Source: Butyrivibrio sp.
GTDB taxonomy: Bacteria; Bacillota; Clostridia; Lachnospirales; Lachnospiraceae
Reading direction: 5' to 3'
DNA length: 64,000 bases
Assembly (NCBI GenBank): GCA_016291375.1
Contig: JAEEXE010000004.1
Location: 58,472 to 122,471, forward strand
Numbering within the stretch: position 1 is the first letter of the stretch; every line of letters begins with the position of its first letter. Below, in pieces: positions 50,166 to 59,118 of the stretch. The notes beneath the pieces were generated by a model, which searched no databases, was not told the DNA's origin, and worked only from the letters and a program-made list of their open reading frames with translations. A program made the position numbers and the translations under genes.

Positions 50166-50735
50166 ATGACGAGTAGAGAAGGCGCAGCTATTATAGAGGC
50201 CATTCTTTTTGCAATGGGTGATTCTGTTGAGATAAATACCCTGTCTAAAGCGATGGAGATAAGTGTCAGAGAGGTAAAAGATCATATTGATTATCTCAAG
50301 AATAAATACGAGCAGGACGACAGTGGAATAGGTCTTATCGAGCTTGAGAATGCGGTTCAGCTCTGTACCAAGAAGGAAATGTATGAGTATCTTGTTAAGA
50401 TAGCCAAGACTCCCAAGAAGGCAGTGCTTACGGATTCTCTCATGGAGACATTGTCCATTATTGCATACAAACAGCCTATAACAAGGCTTGAAGTAGAGAA
50501 GATAAGAGGAGTTAACAGTGATCATGCGGTTAACAGGCTTGTGGAATTTGGGCTGGTAAAAGAGCTGGGAAGGCTTGATGCACCCGGAAGACCCCTTCTG
50601 TTTGGTACTACGGAAGAGTTCCTTAGAAGCTTTGGAGTAAGGTCTCTCGAGGAGCTTCCTACCATAGGAACCGTGCAGGTTGAGGAATTTAAGGCTCAGG
50701 CAGAAAAAGAGATTGATGTAAAACTTGATATTTAA
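50166..50735 (+). CDS. scpB: Segregation and condensation protein B
   Basis: 189 aa. ScpB forms a dimer of winged-helix units that binds the middle of ScpA. Family segments include AIIEAILFAMGDSVEI, TDSLMETLSIIAYKQPITRLEVEKIRGVNSD, then GLVKELGRLDAPGRPLLFGTTEEFLRSFG. The last gene of the scpAB pair; a terminator follows 14 bases after the stop. Confidence 0.96.
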   Translation: MTSREGAAIIEAILFAMGDSVEINTLSKAMEISVREVKDHIDYLKNKYEQDDSGIGLIELENAVQLCTKKEMYEYLVKIAKTPKKAVLTDSLMETLSIIAYKQPITRLEVEKIRGVNSDHAVNRLVEFGLVKELGRLDAPGRPLLFGTTEEFLRSFGVRSLEELPTIGTVQVEEFKAQAEKEIDVKLDI

Positions 50736-50749
50736 GTGTCTTTTATAGA

Positions 50750-50790
50750 GGGTAAACGCCGAAAAAAATGTGCGTTTTCCCTTTTTTTTT
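50750..50790 (+). terminator. Terminator of scpAB
   Basis: GGGTAAACGC pairs with GCGTTTTCCC (one T-T mismatch) and is followed by nine T. Confidence 0.85.
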
Positions 50791-50879
50791 GGAGCTTTTA
50801 TGTTATACTATACTCTGTGTTAAGTTGCGTTCATTTTAGGAATAAGCATTACTTAAATATATTTACGGAGGTTAAAAAA

Positions 50880-52310
50880 ATGAGTAGTTCTTCACAAGCG
50901 AGTCAGAGAATTAACTCTTTGCTCGACGAAAACAGTTTCGTTGAAATTGGTGCTCTTGTGACAGCCAGAAACACAGATTTCAATCTGAAACAGGAAGAAA
51001 CACCATCAGACGGCGTTGTTACCGGTTATGGTGTTATCGACGGTAATCTGGTGTATGTATACAGCCAGGATGCGTCAGTACTTGGCGGATCTATCGGCGA
51101 GATGCATGCTAAGAAGATCGTTCGCCTGTATGAACTGGCAATCAAGACAGGTTCTCCTGTTATCGGTCTTATCGATTCAGCAGGACTTCGTCTTCAGGAG
51201 GCAACAGATGCGCTCAACGCATTTGGCGAGATTTATCTTAAGCAGGTGGAGGCATCAGGTGTTGTTCCTCAGATCACAGCTGTTTTCGGTTCATGTGGCG
51301 GCGGACTTGCTCTGATTCCTTCTATTACAGATTTTACTTTCATGGAGTCTTCTAAGGGTAAGCTTTTCGTTAACTCACCTAACGCTCTTGAGGGTAATTA
51401 TAAAGAGAAGTGTGATACATCGAGCGCAGAGTGGCAGAGCTCCAACACAGGTCTTGTTGATGTTGTGGCTGATGAGGCTTCTATCTACGCTCAGATCAGA
51501 GAGCTCGTATCTCTTCTTCCTTCTAACAACGAGGATGGAGATTCATACGAGGAGTGTTCTGACGATCTTAACAGAGATTGCGAGAATCTTGATGGAGCAG
51601 TTGCTGATCCTTCAATTATCGCAAGACAGATTTCAGATAACGGAATCTTCTTTGAGACAAAGAGAGATTTCGCTAAGAGCATGGTTACAGGATTCATCAG
51701 ACTCAACGGAGCAACTGTTGGTCTTGTTGGTAATCGTACAGCTATGTTCGATGAGAACGGTAAAGAGGCAGAGAAGTTCGGCGATAAGCTTGGCGCACAT
51801 GCTTGCGACAAGGCTGCTGAGTTCGTTAACTTCTGCGATGCTTTCGATATCCCTGTTCTTACACTTACAAATGCAACAGGCTTCTGCACATGCATGTGCG
51901 GTGAGAAGAACCTTGCAAAGGCTGCAGGTAAGCTTGTTTATGCACTTGCCAATGCTACTGTGCCCAAGGTTAACCTTATCACAGGCAAGGCTTTTGGAAG
52001 TGCTTATGTGATCATGAATTCCAAGGCTATCGGTGCAGACGTTACAATCAGCTGGCCTGATGCTCAGATTGGTACTATGGATGCTAACCTTGCTGCTAAG
52101 ATCATCTGCGATGGCAAGGATGCAGATACTGTTTCCAAGACTGCTGCAGAGTATGCACAGCTTCAGAATAATGTGAAGAGCGCAGCTGCAAGAGGATATG
52201 TTGATGAGATCATCGAGGCTGCTGACACAAGAAAGTATGTAATCGGAGCATTCGAGATGCTTTTTACAAAAAGAGATGAGCGTCCTGCCAAGAAACACGG
52301 CACAGTTTAA
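50880..52310 (+). CDS. mmdA: Acyl-CoA carboxyltransferase subunit (12S/MmdA type)
   Basis: 476 aa from the ATG preceded by GGAGG (track start 50736 lies before the promoter). It belongs to the biotin-dependent acyl-CoA carboxyltransferase family (methylmalonyl-CoA decarboxylase alpha, transcarboxylase 12S, PccB). Visible are GLIDSAGLRLQE, FGSCGGGLALI in the N half and NATGFCTCMCGEKN, GKAFGSAYVIMNSK and SWPDAQIGTM in the C half. It moves a carboxyl group between an acyl-CoA and biotin; which acyl-CoA is unclear. A -10 candidate TATACT at 50804-50809 lies upstream. It is the first gene of a five-gene biotin/sodium-pump operon; its stop overlaps the region of the next start. Confidence 0.88.
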   Translation: MSSSSQASQRINSLLDENSFVEIGALVTARNTDFNLKQEETPSDGVVTGYGVIDGNLVYVYSQDASVLGGSIGEMHAKKIVRLYELAIKTGSPVIGLIDSAGLRLQEATDALNAFGEIYLKQVEASGVVPQITAVFGSCGGGLALIPSITDFTFMESSKGKLFVNSPNALEGNYKEKCDTSSAEWQSSNTGLVDVVADEASIYAQIRELVSLLPSNNEDGDSYEECSDDLNRDCENLDGAVADPSIIARQISDNGIFFETKRDFAKSMVTGFIRLNGATVGLVGNRTAMFDENGKEAEKFGDKLGAHACDKAAEFVNFCDAFDIPVLTLTNATGFCTCMCGEKNLAKAAGKLVYALANATVPKVNLITGKAFGSAYVIMNSKAIGADVTISWPDAQIGTMDANLAAKIICDGKDADTVSKTAAEYAQLQNNVKSAAARGYVDEIIEAADTRKYVIGAFEMLFTKRDERPAKKHGTV

Positions 52311-52327
52311 TGAAGGGAGCACTCGTG

Positions 52328-53161
52328 ATGAAACGTAAAATATTAGTTTTAGGCGTTATGCTTAGCTGCCTTCTTTGTTTTACCGGTTGCGGAGAGCAAC
52401 AGCAGGTAGCTCAGAATAACATAGATGCTAACAGATTTTCGCCCGAGGCATACAATGAGGAATCATTGGGTGAGTTGGTAAAAGTCATTGAGGACAATTA
52501 CTTCGAGTCATGGTATTTGGATGGAGTTACACCTGAGAATTTCGAGGAAAAACTTTATCTTAAACTTGGAGCAAACGCCCCTGATGACAGTATGTATGAT
52601 ACATTTAGTAAAGGATACGAGAGCTGGTTTAAGGCTGTTGATGAGATCGGATACAACTCAATCGATTCATTTGCTGATGATATCAGTGTCAAGGGTGTTA
52701 CATATGACATGGACAACAAGAAGGGACTGCTTGTTGTAACCGGTAAGCTTCAGGGAACCAAGCATGCTGCTGACATGGTCATCTATATGGACAACAGAGC
52801 AAATCTTACCGATATCGGCGTAACTGCTGATAAGACAGTGGCTGAGAAGCTTGAGAACGCCGGTCTTAATACTCTTCTTGGAATGGGAATGGCATTTTCC
52901 ATCCTGATCCTTATTTCGCTCATTATTTCTCTTTTCCCTGTACTCTTTGGAGAAAAGAAGAAAAAGAGCAATAAGGCTATTACAGAGAAGGCGATTGATA
53001 ACACAGTTAATCAGATTGCCGAGCAGGAAGATCTTTCAAGTGATGCAGAGCTTGTTGCAGTTATTGCAGCAGCAATCGCAGCGTATGAGGGAAGCGGAAG
53101 CACAGACGGTTTCCGTGTAAGGTCTATCAGAAAAGTAAATAATAATTGGAAAAGATTCTAA
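52328..53161 (+). CDS. oadG: Lipoprotein fused to an OadG-type decarboxylase gamma subunit
   Basis: 277 aa from the ATG with GGGAG 8 bases upstream. An N-terminal lipoprotein signal with lipobox FTGC (Cys near residue 20) is followed by a domain of about 160 residues (EESLGELVKVIEDNYFESW and KGLLVVTGKLQG). A single transmembrane helix (LLGMGMAFSILILISLIISLF, about 188-208) and a C-terminal gamma-subunit part (ELVAVIAAAIAAY, then FRVRSIRKVNNNWKR) follow. In simple OadG proteins only the helix and tail are present. The extra domain should lie outside the cell and the tail in the cytoplasm, where it helps assemble the biotin carrier with the pump. It lies between the 12S-type gene and the biotin carrier. 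Confidence 0.8.
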   Translation: MKRKILVLGVMLSCLLCFTGCGEQQQVAQNNIDANRFSPEAYNEESLGELVKVIEDNYFESWYLDGVTPENFEEKLYLKLGANAPDDSMYDTFSKGYESWFKAVDEIGYNSIDSFADDISVKGVTYDMDNKKGLLVVTGKLQGTKHAADMVIYMDNRANLTDIGVTADKTVAEKLENAGLNTLLGMGMAFSILILISLIISLFPVLFGEKKKKSNKAITEKAIDNTVNQIAEQEDLSSDAELVAVIAAAIAAYEGSGSTDGFRVRSIRKVNNNWKRF

Positions 53162-53212
53162 TAAGAACATCGTACACGTCCAAGATATGGATGTGTGATG
53201 AAAGGAGAAACA

Positions 53213-53575
53213 ATGAAGAACTATACAATAACCGTAAACGGAAACGTATATGATGTAACAGTAGAAGAAGGCGCAGGAAGCGTAGCTACTTCTGCACCCG
53301 CAGCAGCTCCTGCAGTCAAGGCACCCGCAGCACCTGTTAAGAAGGCAAGCGCAGGCGCAGGCTCTGTAAAGGTTGAGGCCGGAGCAGCAGGTAAGGTACT
53401 TAAGATCAATGCCAGCGTTGGACAGGCAGTTAAGAAGGGTGACACTGTTATCACTCTTGAGTCTATGAAGATGGAGATCCCTATGGTTGCTCCTTCTGAT
53501 GGAACAGTTGCCAGCATCGACGTAGCTGCAGGTGATGCAGTTGAGGCAGGAACAGTTCTTGCAACTCTTAACTAA
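53213..53575 (+). CDS. Biotin carboxyl carrier subunit
   Basis: 120 aa. The biotinylated lysine is in ESMKMEI near residue 86; an Ala/Pro-rich flexible linker (residues about 25-50) precedes the barrel domain GAAGKVLKINASVGQAVKKGDT. It carries CO2 as carboxybiotin between the carboxyltransferases and the membrane beta subunit. The ATG at 53213 with AAAGGAG upstream is preferred over the track start. No biotin carboxylase (accC) is present nearby, which argues for decarboxylase or transcarboxylase use rather than ATP-dependent carboxylation. Confidence 0.94.
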   Translation: MKNYTITVNGNVYDVTVEEGAGSVATSAPAAAPAVKAPAAPVKKASAGAGSVKVEAGAAGKVLKINASVGQAVKKGDTVITLESMKMEIPMVAPSDGTVASIDVAAGDAVEAGTVLATLN

Positions 53576-53620
53576 TGTCAGAGAATCATAAATTTGCGTA
53601 AAGAGAAATGAGGATAAAAA

Positions 53621-54763
53621 ATGGATTACGTTGTTAATACATTAACCAATCTCTGGCATCAGACAGCATTTACAACAATGTCACCGGGTAACTATGTCAT
53701 GGTAGTTGTTGCCCTTGTGTTCTTGTATCTGGCTATTGCCAAGGGATTTGAGCCTTTGCTTTTGGTACCGATCTCATTCGGTATGCTTCTTGTTAATATT
53801 TATCCCGAGATTATGGCTGAACCTGTGGGAGGCGCCGCAGGTGGACTTCTCCATTATTTCTATATTTTGGATGAGTGGGCTATCCTTCCTTCACTTATTT
53901 TCATGGGTGTAGGAGCGATGACTGACTTTGGTCCCCTTATTGCCAATCCTATAAGTTTCCTTATGGGTGCCGGCGCTCAGTTCGGTATTTTCGCAGCTTA
54001 CTTCATGGCTATCGCATTTGGTTTCAATGATCAGCAGGCTGCAGCAGTATCAATCATCGGAGGAGCAGATGGTCCTACATCTATCTTCCTTGCATCCAAA
54101 CTTCATCAGACTTCGATCCTCGGACCTATCGCGGTCGCAGCGTACTCATACATGGCGCTGGTACCTATGATCCAGCCTCCGATCATGAAGCTCCTTACAA
54201 CCAAGAGGGAGAGAACTATCAGGATGCAGCAGCTTCGCGAAGTATCTAAGCTTGAGAAGATTCTTTTCCCTGTTATAGTTACTATCGTTGTAAGCATGAT
54301 ACTTCCTACAACTGCACCTCTTATCGGTATGCTTATGCTTGGTAATATCTTTAGAGAGTCAGGAGTAGTTCGTCAGCTTCAGGAGACAGCTTCCAATGCA
54401 CTTATGTACATCGTAGTTATCCTTCTTGGAACTTCTGTTGGTGCTACAACAAGTGCTGAGGCTTTCCTTAACAAGACAACTATTATCATTGTTGTTCTCG
54501 GACTTATTGCTTTTGCTTTCGGTACTGCGGCAGGATGTCTTCTTGGTAAACTGCTTTGCTTCATTACCCGAGGCAAGATCAATCCGCTTATTGGTTCTGC
54601 GGGCGTATCTGCCGTTCCTATGGCAGCCCGTGTATCACAGAAGGTGGGAGCGGAATACGATCCTTCCAACTTCCTTCTGATGCATGCTATGGGACCTAAC
54701 GTTGCCGGTGTTATCGGAACAGCGGTTGTTGCCGGTACATTTATGGCGGTATTTGGTGTATAA
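53621..54763 (+). CDS. oadB: Sodium-pump decarboxylase beta subunit
   Basis: 380 aa with about ten hydrophobic segments. The signature [13 protein letters not shown] (the conserved acidic residue of the sodium site) is near residue 150, and [18 protein letters not shown] is near 325. This subunit releases CO2 from carboxybiotin and couples it to sodium export across the membrane. The length matches oxaloacetate, methylmalonyl-CoA and glutaconyl-CoA decarboxylase beta subunits, among which the sequence alone does not decide. It lies between the biotin carrier and the 5S-type gene. Confidence 0.93.
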   Translation: MDYVVNTLTNLWHQTAFTTMSPGNYVMVVVALVFLYLAIAKGFEPLLLVPISFGMLLVNIYPEIMAEPVGGAAGGLLHYFYILDEWAILPSLIFMGVGAMTDFGPLIANPISFLMGAGAQFGIFAAYFMAIAFGFNDQQAAAVSIIGGADGPTSIFLASKLHQTSILGPIAVAAYSYMALVPMIQPPIMKLLTTKRERTIRMQQLREVSKLEKILFPVIVTIVVSMILPTTAPLIGMLMLGNIFRESGVVRQLQETASNALMYIVVILLGTSVGATTSAEAFLNKTTIIIVVLGLIAFAFGTAAGCLLGKLLCFITRGKINPLIGSAGVSAVPMAARVSQKVGAEYDPSNFLLMHAMGPNVAGVIGTAVVAGTFMAVFGV

Positions 54764-54811
54764 GCACCAATACAATGATTTTTTGATAAATCAGAAAGGA
54801 TGATTACAGAT

Positions 54812-56224
54812 ATGGCAGATATGGTAAAGAAACCAATTCGTATCAATGAGACAGTACTCCGTGACGCTCATCAGTCCCTTATCGCGACTAGAATGCCTAC
54901 AGAGGTTATGCTTCCCATTATTGATACAATGGATCAGGTTGGATATAACGCAGTAGAGTGCTGGGGCGGTGCTACATTCGACGCTTGCATGAGATTCCTT
55001 AAGGAAGATCCTTGGGAGAGACTTCGTAAGTTAAGAGCAGGCTTCAAGAACACCAAGCTTCAGATGCTCCTTCGTGGACAGAATATTTTGGGATACAAGC
55101 ACTATCCTGATGACGTTGTAGATTACTTCGTTCAGAAGTCAATTGCCAACGGTATTGATATTATCAGAATTTTCGACTGTCTTAATGACCTTAGAAACCT
55201 TGAGGCTTCAGTTAAGGCATGTAAGAAAGAGGGCGGACATGCTCAGATCGCTCTTGCATACACACTTGGTGATGCTTATACAGAAGAGTACTGGATGAAT
55301 ATCGCTAAGGATATCGAGTCTATGGGTGCAGATTCTATCTGTATCAAGGACATGGCAGGACTTCTTCTTCCTTACGAGGCAGAGAAGCTTGTTAAGGCTC
55401 TTAAGAGCGCTACAAGTCTTCCTATCGACCTTCATACACATTACACTTCAGGTGTTGCCAGCATGACATACATGAAGGCAGCTGAGGCAGGAGTTGATAT
55501 CATTGACTGTGCTATTTCACCTTTTGCACTTGGTACATCACAGCCTGCTACAGAAGTTATGGTAGAAGCATTTAAGGGACAGCCTTTCGAGACAGGTCTT
55601 GATCAGAAGCTTCTTGCTAAGATTGCTGATCACTTCAGACCTTACAGAGAGGAATGCCTTGCAAGCGGACTTATGGATCCTAAGGTTCTTGGTGTTAATA
55701 TCAAGACTCTTATGTATCAGGTTCCCGGCGGAATGCTTTCTAACATGGTTAGCCAGCTCAAGGAGCAGAACGCAAGCGACAAGTACGACACAGTGCTTGA
55801 GGAGATCCCTCAGGTTCGTAAGGACTTTGGTGAGCCTCCGCTTGTTACACCTTCTTCACAGATCGTTGGTACACAGGCAGTTATGAACGTACTTATGGGC
55901 GAGAGATACAAGGTCGCTACTGATCAGACCAAGGATCTTCTTGCAGGTGAGTATGGTAAGACAATCAAGCCTTTCAATCCTGAAGTTCAGAAGAAGATTA
56001 TCGGCGACAGAGAAGTTATCACATGCAGACCTGCAGACAAGCTTGAGCCCGGACTTAAGAAGTTCGAAGAGGATGTTAAGCAGTGGAAGCAGCAGGATGA
56101 GGACGTTCTTTCATACGCACTCTTCCCTCAGGTTGCTACAGATTTCTTCAAGTATCGTATGGCTCAGCAAACATCTGTTGATGTATCAGAAGCTGATACC
56201 AAGAACGGTGCATATCCTGTTTAA
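54812..56224 (+). CDS. oadA: Pyruvate/oxaloacetate carboxyltransferase subunit (5S/OadA type)
   Basis: 470 aa from the ATG at 54812, with GAAAGGA upstream. TIM-barrel carboxyltransferase of the OadA/PycB/transcarboxylase 5S family: INETVLRDAHQSLIATRMP, WGGATFDACMRFL, RGQNILGYKHYPDDVV, IKDMAGLL and the DLHTHYTSGVASM metal-site region are all clear. It has no biotin domain of its own, so it must use the separate carrier. It is the last gene in the operon and is followed by a terminator. Together with the 12S-type subunit at 50880 it completes a transcarboxylase-like set. Confidence 0.93.
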   Translation: MADMVKKPIRINETVLRDAHQSLIATRMPTEVMLPIIDTMDQVGYNAVECWGGATFDACMRFLKEDPWERLRKLRAGFKNTKLQMLLRGQNILGYKHYPDDVVDYFVQKSIANGIDIIRIFDCLNDLRNLEASVKACKKEGGHAQIALAYTLGDAYTEEYWMNIAKDIESMGADSICIKDMAGLLLPYEAEKLVKALKSATSLPIDLHTHYTSGVASMTYMKAAEAGVDIIDCAISPFALGTSQPATEVMVEAFKGQPFETGLDQKLLAKIADHFRPYREECLASGLMDPKVLGVNIKTLMYQVPGGMLSNMVSQLKEQNASDKYDTVLEEIPQVRKDFGEPPLVTPSSQIVGTQAVMNVLMGERYKVATDQTKDLLAGEYGKTIKPFNPEVQKKIIGDREVITCRPADKLEPGLKKFEEDVKQWKQQDEDVLSYALFPQVATDFFKYRMAQQTSVDVSEADTKNGAYPV

Positions 56225-56250
56225 TTATTGAATTAAATAAACAAGTTATT

Positions 56251-56285
56251 AAAACGGCTGTTTTTCGTTAAACAGCCGTTTTTTT
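56251..56285 (+). terminator. Terminator of the decarboxylase operon
   Basis: AAAACGGCTGTTT pairs with AAACAGCCGTTTT around TTCGTT, and is followed by five more T. A clear strong terminator. Confidence 0.93.
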
Positions 56286-56322
56286 GACGGATAAATATTA
56301 AATAATGTGGTAAAATTAATGC

Positions 56323-58503
56323 ATGAATGAGTTTAAAAGAGGTAGATTCGGTAAAAATAAGATGGATGTGAATGAGCATCATGCCGAAGTGCTGGGTGAA
56401 GCAGAAGCAGGTAGAGAACTGGTATCTCTCGATACTGTAAATGGCTTCAGAGTAAGGCCCGGTCTCTACAGCATGTATGGAGCAACTGCGCTTGAAGAGC
56501 AAAATGCTGTAAACTTCACTGTTTATTCGAATGGTGCTACTTCTATAACACTGCTCTTGTATCACAGAGGCGATGAGAAGCCCTTTGCGGAGATTCCTTT
56601 TCCCAATTGGTATAAGATAGGCAAAGTGTATTCTATGATCGTTTTTGACCTTGATATTGAGACTCTGGAGTACAATTACAGCGTTGACGGTCCTTGGGAT
56701 CCGCAGAAAGGTCTTTTGTTTGATAAGACCAATACTCTTCTCGATCCCTTCGCTAAGGCTGTTTCAGGTCAGCGAATATGGGGCGAGACTACATATGGAC
56801 AAAATGAATACAGAGCAAGAGTAGTAAGAGATTATTTTGAATGGAATGTCACTAGGAATCCTGAGATACCCATGTGCGATTCCATTATATACGAGATGCA
56901 TGTAAGAGGCTTTACCAAGGATAAATCTTCGGGAGTATCCCATGGTGGCACCTTTGAAGGCATAAAAGAAAAGGCTGATTATCTCAAAAAACTTGGTATA
57001 ACAGCCGTTGAACTTATGCCTATTTTTGAATTTGATGAGACAAGAGACAGAAGAGAACACGACGGAAATATTCTCCTTGATTACTGGGGATATAATACCG
57101 TCAGCTTTTTTGCCCCAAATACAAGCTATGCCTGTGAGGCAGAACACAACATGGAAGGGCTTGAACTCAAACAGATGATCAACGCCCTTAAAGCCAATGA
57201 TATTGAGGTTATTTTGGACGTTGTGTTTAATCATACAGCAGAGGGAAATGAGCAGGGCCCTTTTATTTCATTTAAGGGCTTTGACAACAATATATACTAT
57301 CTCCTTACTCCTAACGGTGAGTACTACAATTTCAGCGGATGCGGCAATACCATGAACTGTAATCATCCTATGGTACAGGAGTTTATTGTCCAGTGCCTTA
57401 GATATTGGGTTGAAGAGTACAGGGTAGATGGTTTTAGATTTGACCTTGCAAGTATTCTTGGAAGAGATCAGGATGGGGCTCCCATGGATAGGCCGCCTCT
57501 TTTACAGAGAATTGCGTATGACCCTATTCTTGGTGATGTTAAGCTTATTGCTGAGGCTTGGGATGCCGGAGGCGTATACCAGGTCGGTAACTTCCCTGCC
57601 TGGAAGAGATGGGCTGAGTGGAACGGCAAATACAGAGACGACATCAGATCTTACCTTAAAGGGGATATCTGGGCTGCGCCTGAAGCTGTTAAGAGAATTA
57701 CAGGCTCCATGGACCTATACGGAGGATCATATCTTGGATATGAGTCATCGGTTAACTTTATTACCTGCCACGATGGCTTTACACTTTATGACCTTTATTC
57801 TTATAATGGTAAGCATAACGAAGATAATGGATGGAACAATACGGACGGTGCCAATGATAACAGAAGCTGGAACTGCGGCTGTGAAGGCGATACCGATGAT
57901 CCGGGAGTTCTTGATCTTCGTTTCAGAATGATGAGAAATGCCATTACTGTTCTTATGTGTAGCAGAGGAACACCTATGTTGTGTGCAGGAGATGAGTTTG
58001 GCAATACTCAGTTTGGCAATAACAATGCGTATTGTCAGGACAATGAGATATCCTGGCTTGACTGGAGCCTTATTGAAAAGAACAGGGATTATTATGACTA
58101 TTACAGGAACATAATCCAGTTTAGAAGAAAGCATCCCAGTATCAGAAAGGATTTGGAACCTGCCAAGTGCGGGCTTCCGTTTATTTCGGTGCATACCGAG
58201 AATCCGGATAATGGCAATATAACCAAGGATTCTAAGGTGATATGCATAAGATACGCAGGGTATTATGATAAAAAAGGACATGACGACATAGTATATGTCG
58301 CGATAAACGCTTATTGGGAAGATGTTCAGATCATGCTTCCGGGACCTCCTGCAGGTTCTTATTGGACACTTTGTGCCGATACCGGAGGAGAGGAAGGAAA
58401 GTATTATTTCAACAGACCAAAGCCCTTGGCTTGGAGAAACAAAACCTTAAAAGCAAGGAGCGTAAGCGTATTTACCGTGGCATACGGAGCAGAATATGGC
58501 TGA
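56323..58503 (+). CDS. glgX: Glycogen debranching enzyme (GlgX-type, GH13)
   Basis: 726 aa alpha-amylase family enzyme that cuts alpha-1,6 branches in glycogen or similar glucans. An N-terminal CBM48-like domain (VNFTVYSNGATSITLLLYHR, about 67-150) precedes the GH13 barrel with DVVFNHTAEG, GFRFDLAS (nucleophile Asp), IAEAWDAGG (acid/base Glu) and FITCHDG. The first residues to about 50 are an extra extension. No signal peptide, so it acts in the cytoplasm. The start is uncertain: the ATG at 56323 lies about 7 bases after a possible -10 (TAAAAT at 56311-56316) with no clear RBS, and could be leaderless; a later ATG at 56362 also lacks a close RBS. Confidence 0.92.
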   Translation: MNEFKRGRFGKNKMDVNEHHAEVLGEAEAGRELVSLDTVNGFRVRPGLYSMYGATALEEQNAVNFTVYSNGATSITLLLYHRGDEKPFAEIPFPNWYKIGKVYSMIVFDLDIETLEYNYSVDGPWDPQKGLLFDKTNTLLDPFAKAVSGQRIWGETTYGQNEYRARVVRDYFEWNVTRNPEIPMCDSIIYEMHVRGFTKDKSSGVSHGGTFEGIKEKADYLKKLGITAVELMPIFEFDETRDRREHDGNILLDYWGYNTVSFFAPNTSYACEAEHNMEGLELKQMINALKANDIEVILDVVFNHTAEGNEQGPFISFKGFDNNIYYLLTPNGEYYNFSGCGNTMNCNHPMVQEFIVQCLRYWVEEYRVDGFRFDLASILGRDQDGAPMDRPPLLQRIAYDPILGDVKLIAEAWDAGGVYQVGNFPAWKRWAEWNGKYRDDIRSYLKGDIWAAPEAVKRITGSMDLYGGSYLGYESSVNFITCHDGFTLYDLYSYNGKHNEDNGWNNTDGANDNRSWNCGCEGDTDDPGVLDLRFRMMRNAITVLMCSRGTPMLCAGDEFGNTQFGNNNAYCQDNEISWLDWSLIEKNRDYYDYYRNIIQFRRKHPSIRKDLEPAKCGLPFISVHTENPDNGNITKDSKVICIRYAGYYDKKGHDDIVYVAINAYWEDVQIMLPGPPAGSYWTLCADTGGEEGKYYFNRPKPLAWRNKTLKARSVSVFTVAYGAEYG

Positions 58504-59101
58504 TAATAATAATTCAGATGGCAATTTCATAGTCGGCGGTTATGAGTTTATAAGTCAGGAGGACGCTCAAAAAGCGTCTATGGACGAGTCTAAGATAAAA
58601 CTCCTGGAGGCGAGGGTTAATGCAAGCCGCCCTGCTGATATTAAGGCTGTTTATGAAAAAGCTATAGAGAATAAGATATTCAAATCGCCCATAGGTTGGC
58701 AATATCTTGCTAATCTCAGAAATAAGCTTATTGAAAGCGGATATACTGATGATGATATTATACCGATCCCGCTTGGCGTATCTATTACAAGACACTCTGC
58801 TTTTGAAAACCTTGCGGTAAAGCAGAGGGTTAAGCCTGCACCAAGTGAAGAAAAAGTGGACTTTGGTAAAATTTTTTCCATAGTACTTAACGTAGTACTT
58901 GTTATAATGGTTATTGTGATGTTTGTCATAGCGTCCAAGAGCGACAGCGACAACATCATCAACTATAAAAGGAATATAACGAATCGTTATTCGACCTGGG
59001 ATGAGGAGCTTAAGGAAAGAGAAAAAGCGGTTCGGGAGGCAGAAAAAAAACTTGGCATCGAATCACCACGGGTTTATGATGGTGGTAATGGTGAAGACTG
59101 A
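58496..59101 (+). CDS. Single-pass membrane protein of unknown function
   Basis: 201 aa. The N-terminal approximately 120 residues are cytoplasmic in character (FIVGGYEFISQEDAQKASMD, then IKLLEARVNASRPADI) and a short segment GWQYLANLRNKLIESGY resembles nothing I can name. One transmembrane helix (about 128-150, IFSIVLNVVLVIMVIVMFV) is followed by a charged segment with coiled-coil tendency (EELKEREKAVREAEKKLG). It overlaps the end of glgX by 8 bases and is followed by the response regulator after 17 bases. Function unknown. Confidence 0.78.
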   Translation: MADNNNSDGNFIVGGYEFISQEDAQKASMDESKIKLLEARVNASRPADIKAVYEKAIENKIFKSPIGWQYLANLRNKLIESGYTDDDIIPIPLGVSITRHSAFENLAVKQRVKPAPSEEKVDFGKIFSIVLNVVLVIMVIVMFVIASKSDSDNIINYKRNITNRYSTWDEELKEREKAVREAEKKLGIESPRVYDGGNGED

Positions 59102-59118
59102 TTTAGGAGGGACTAACA

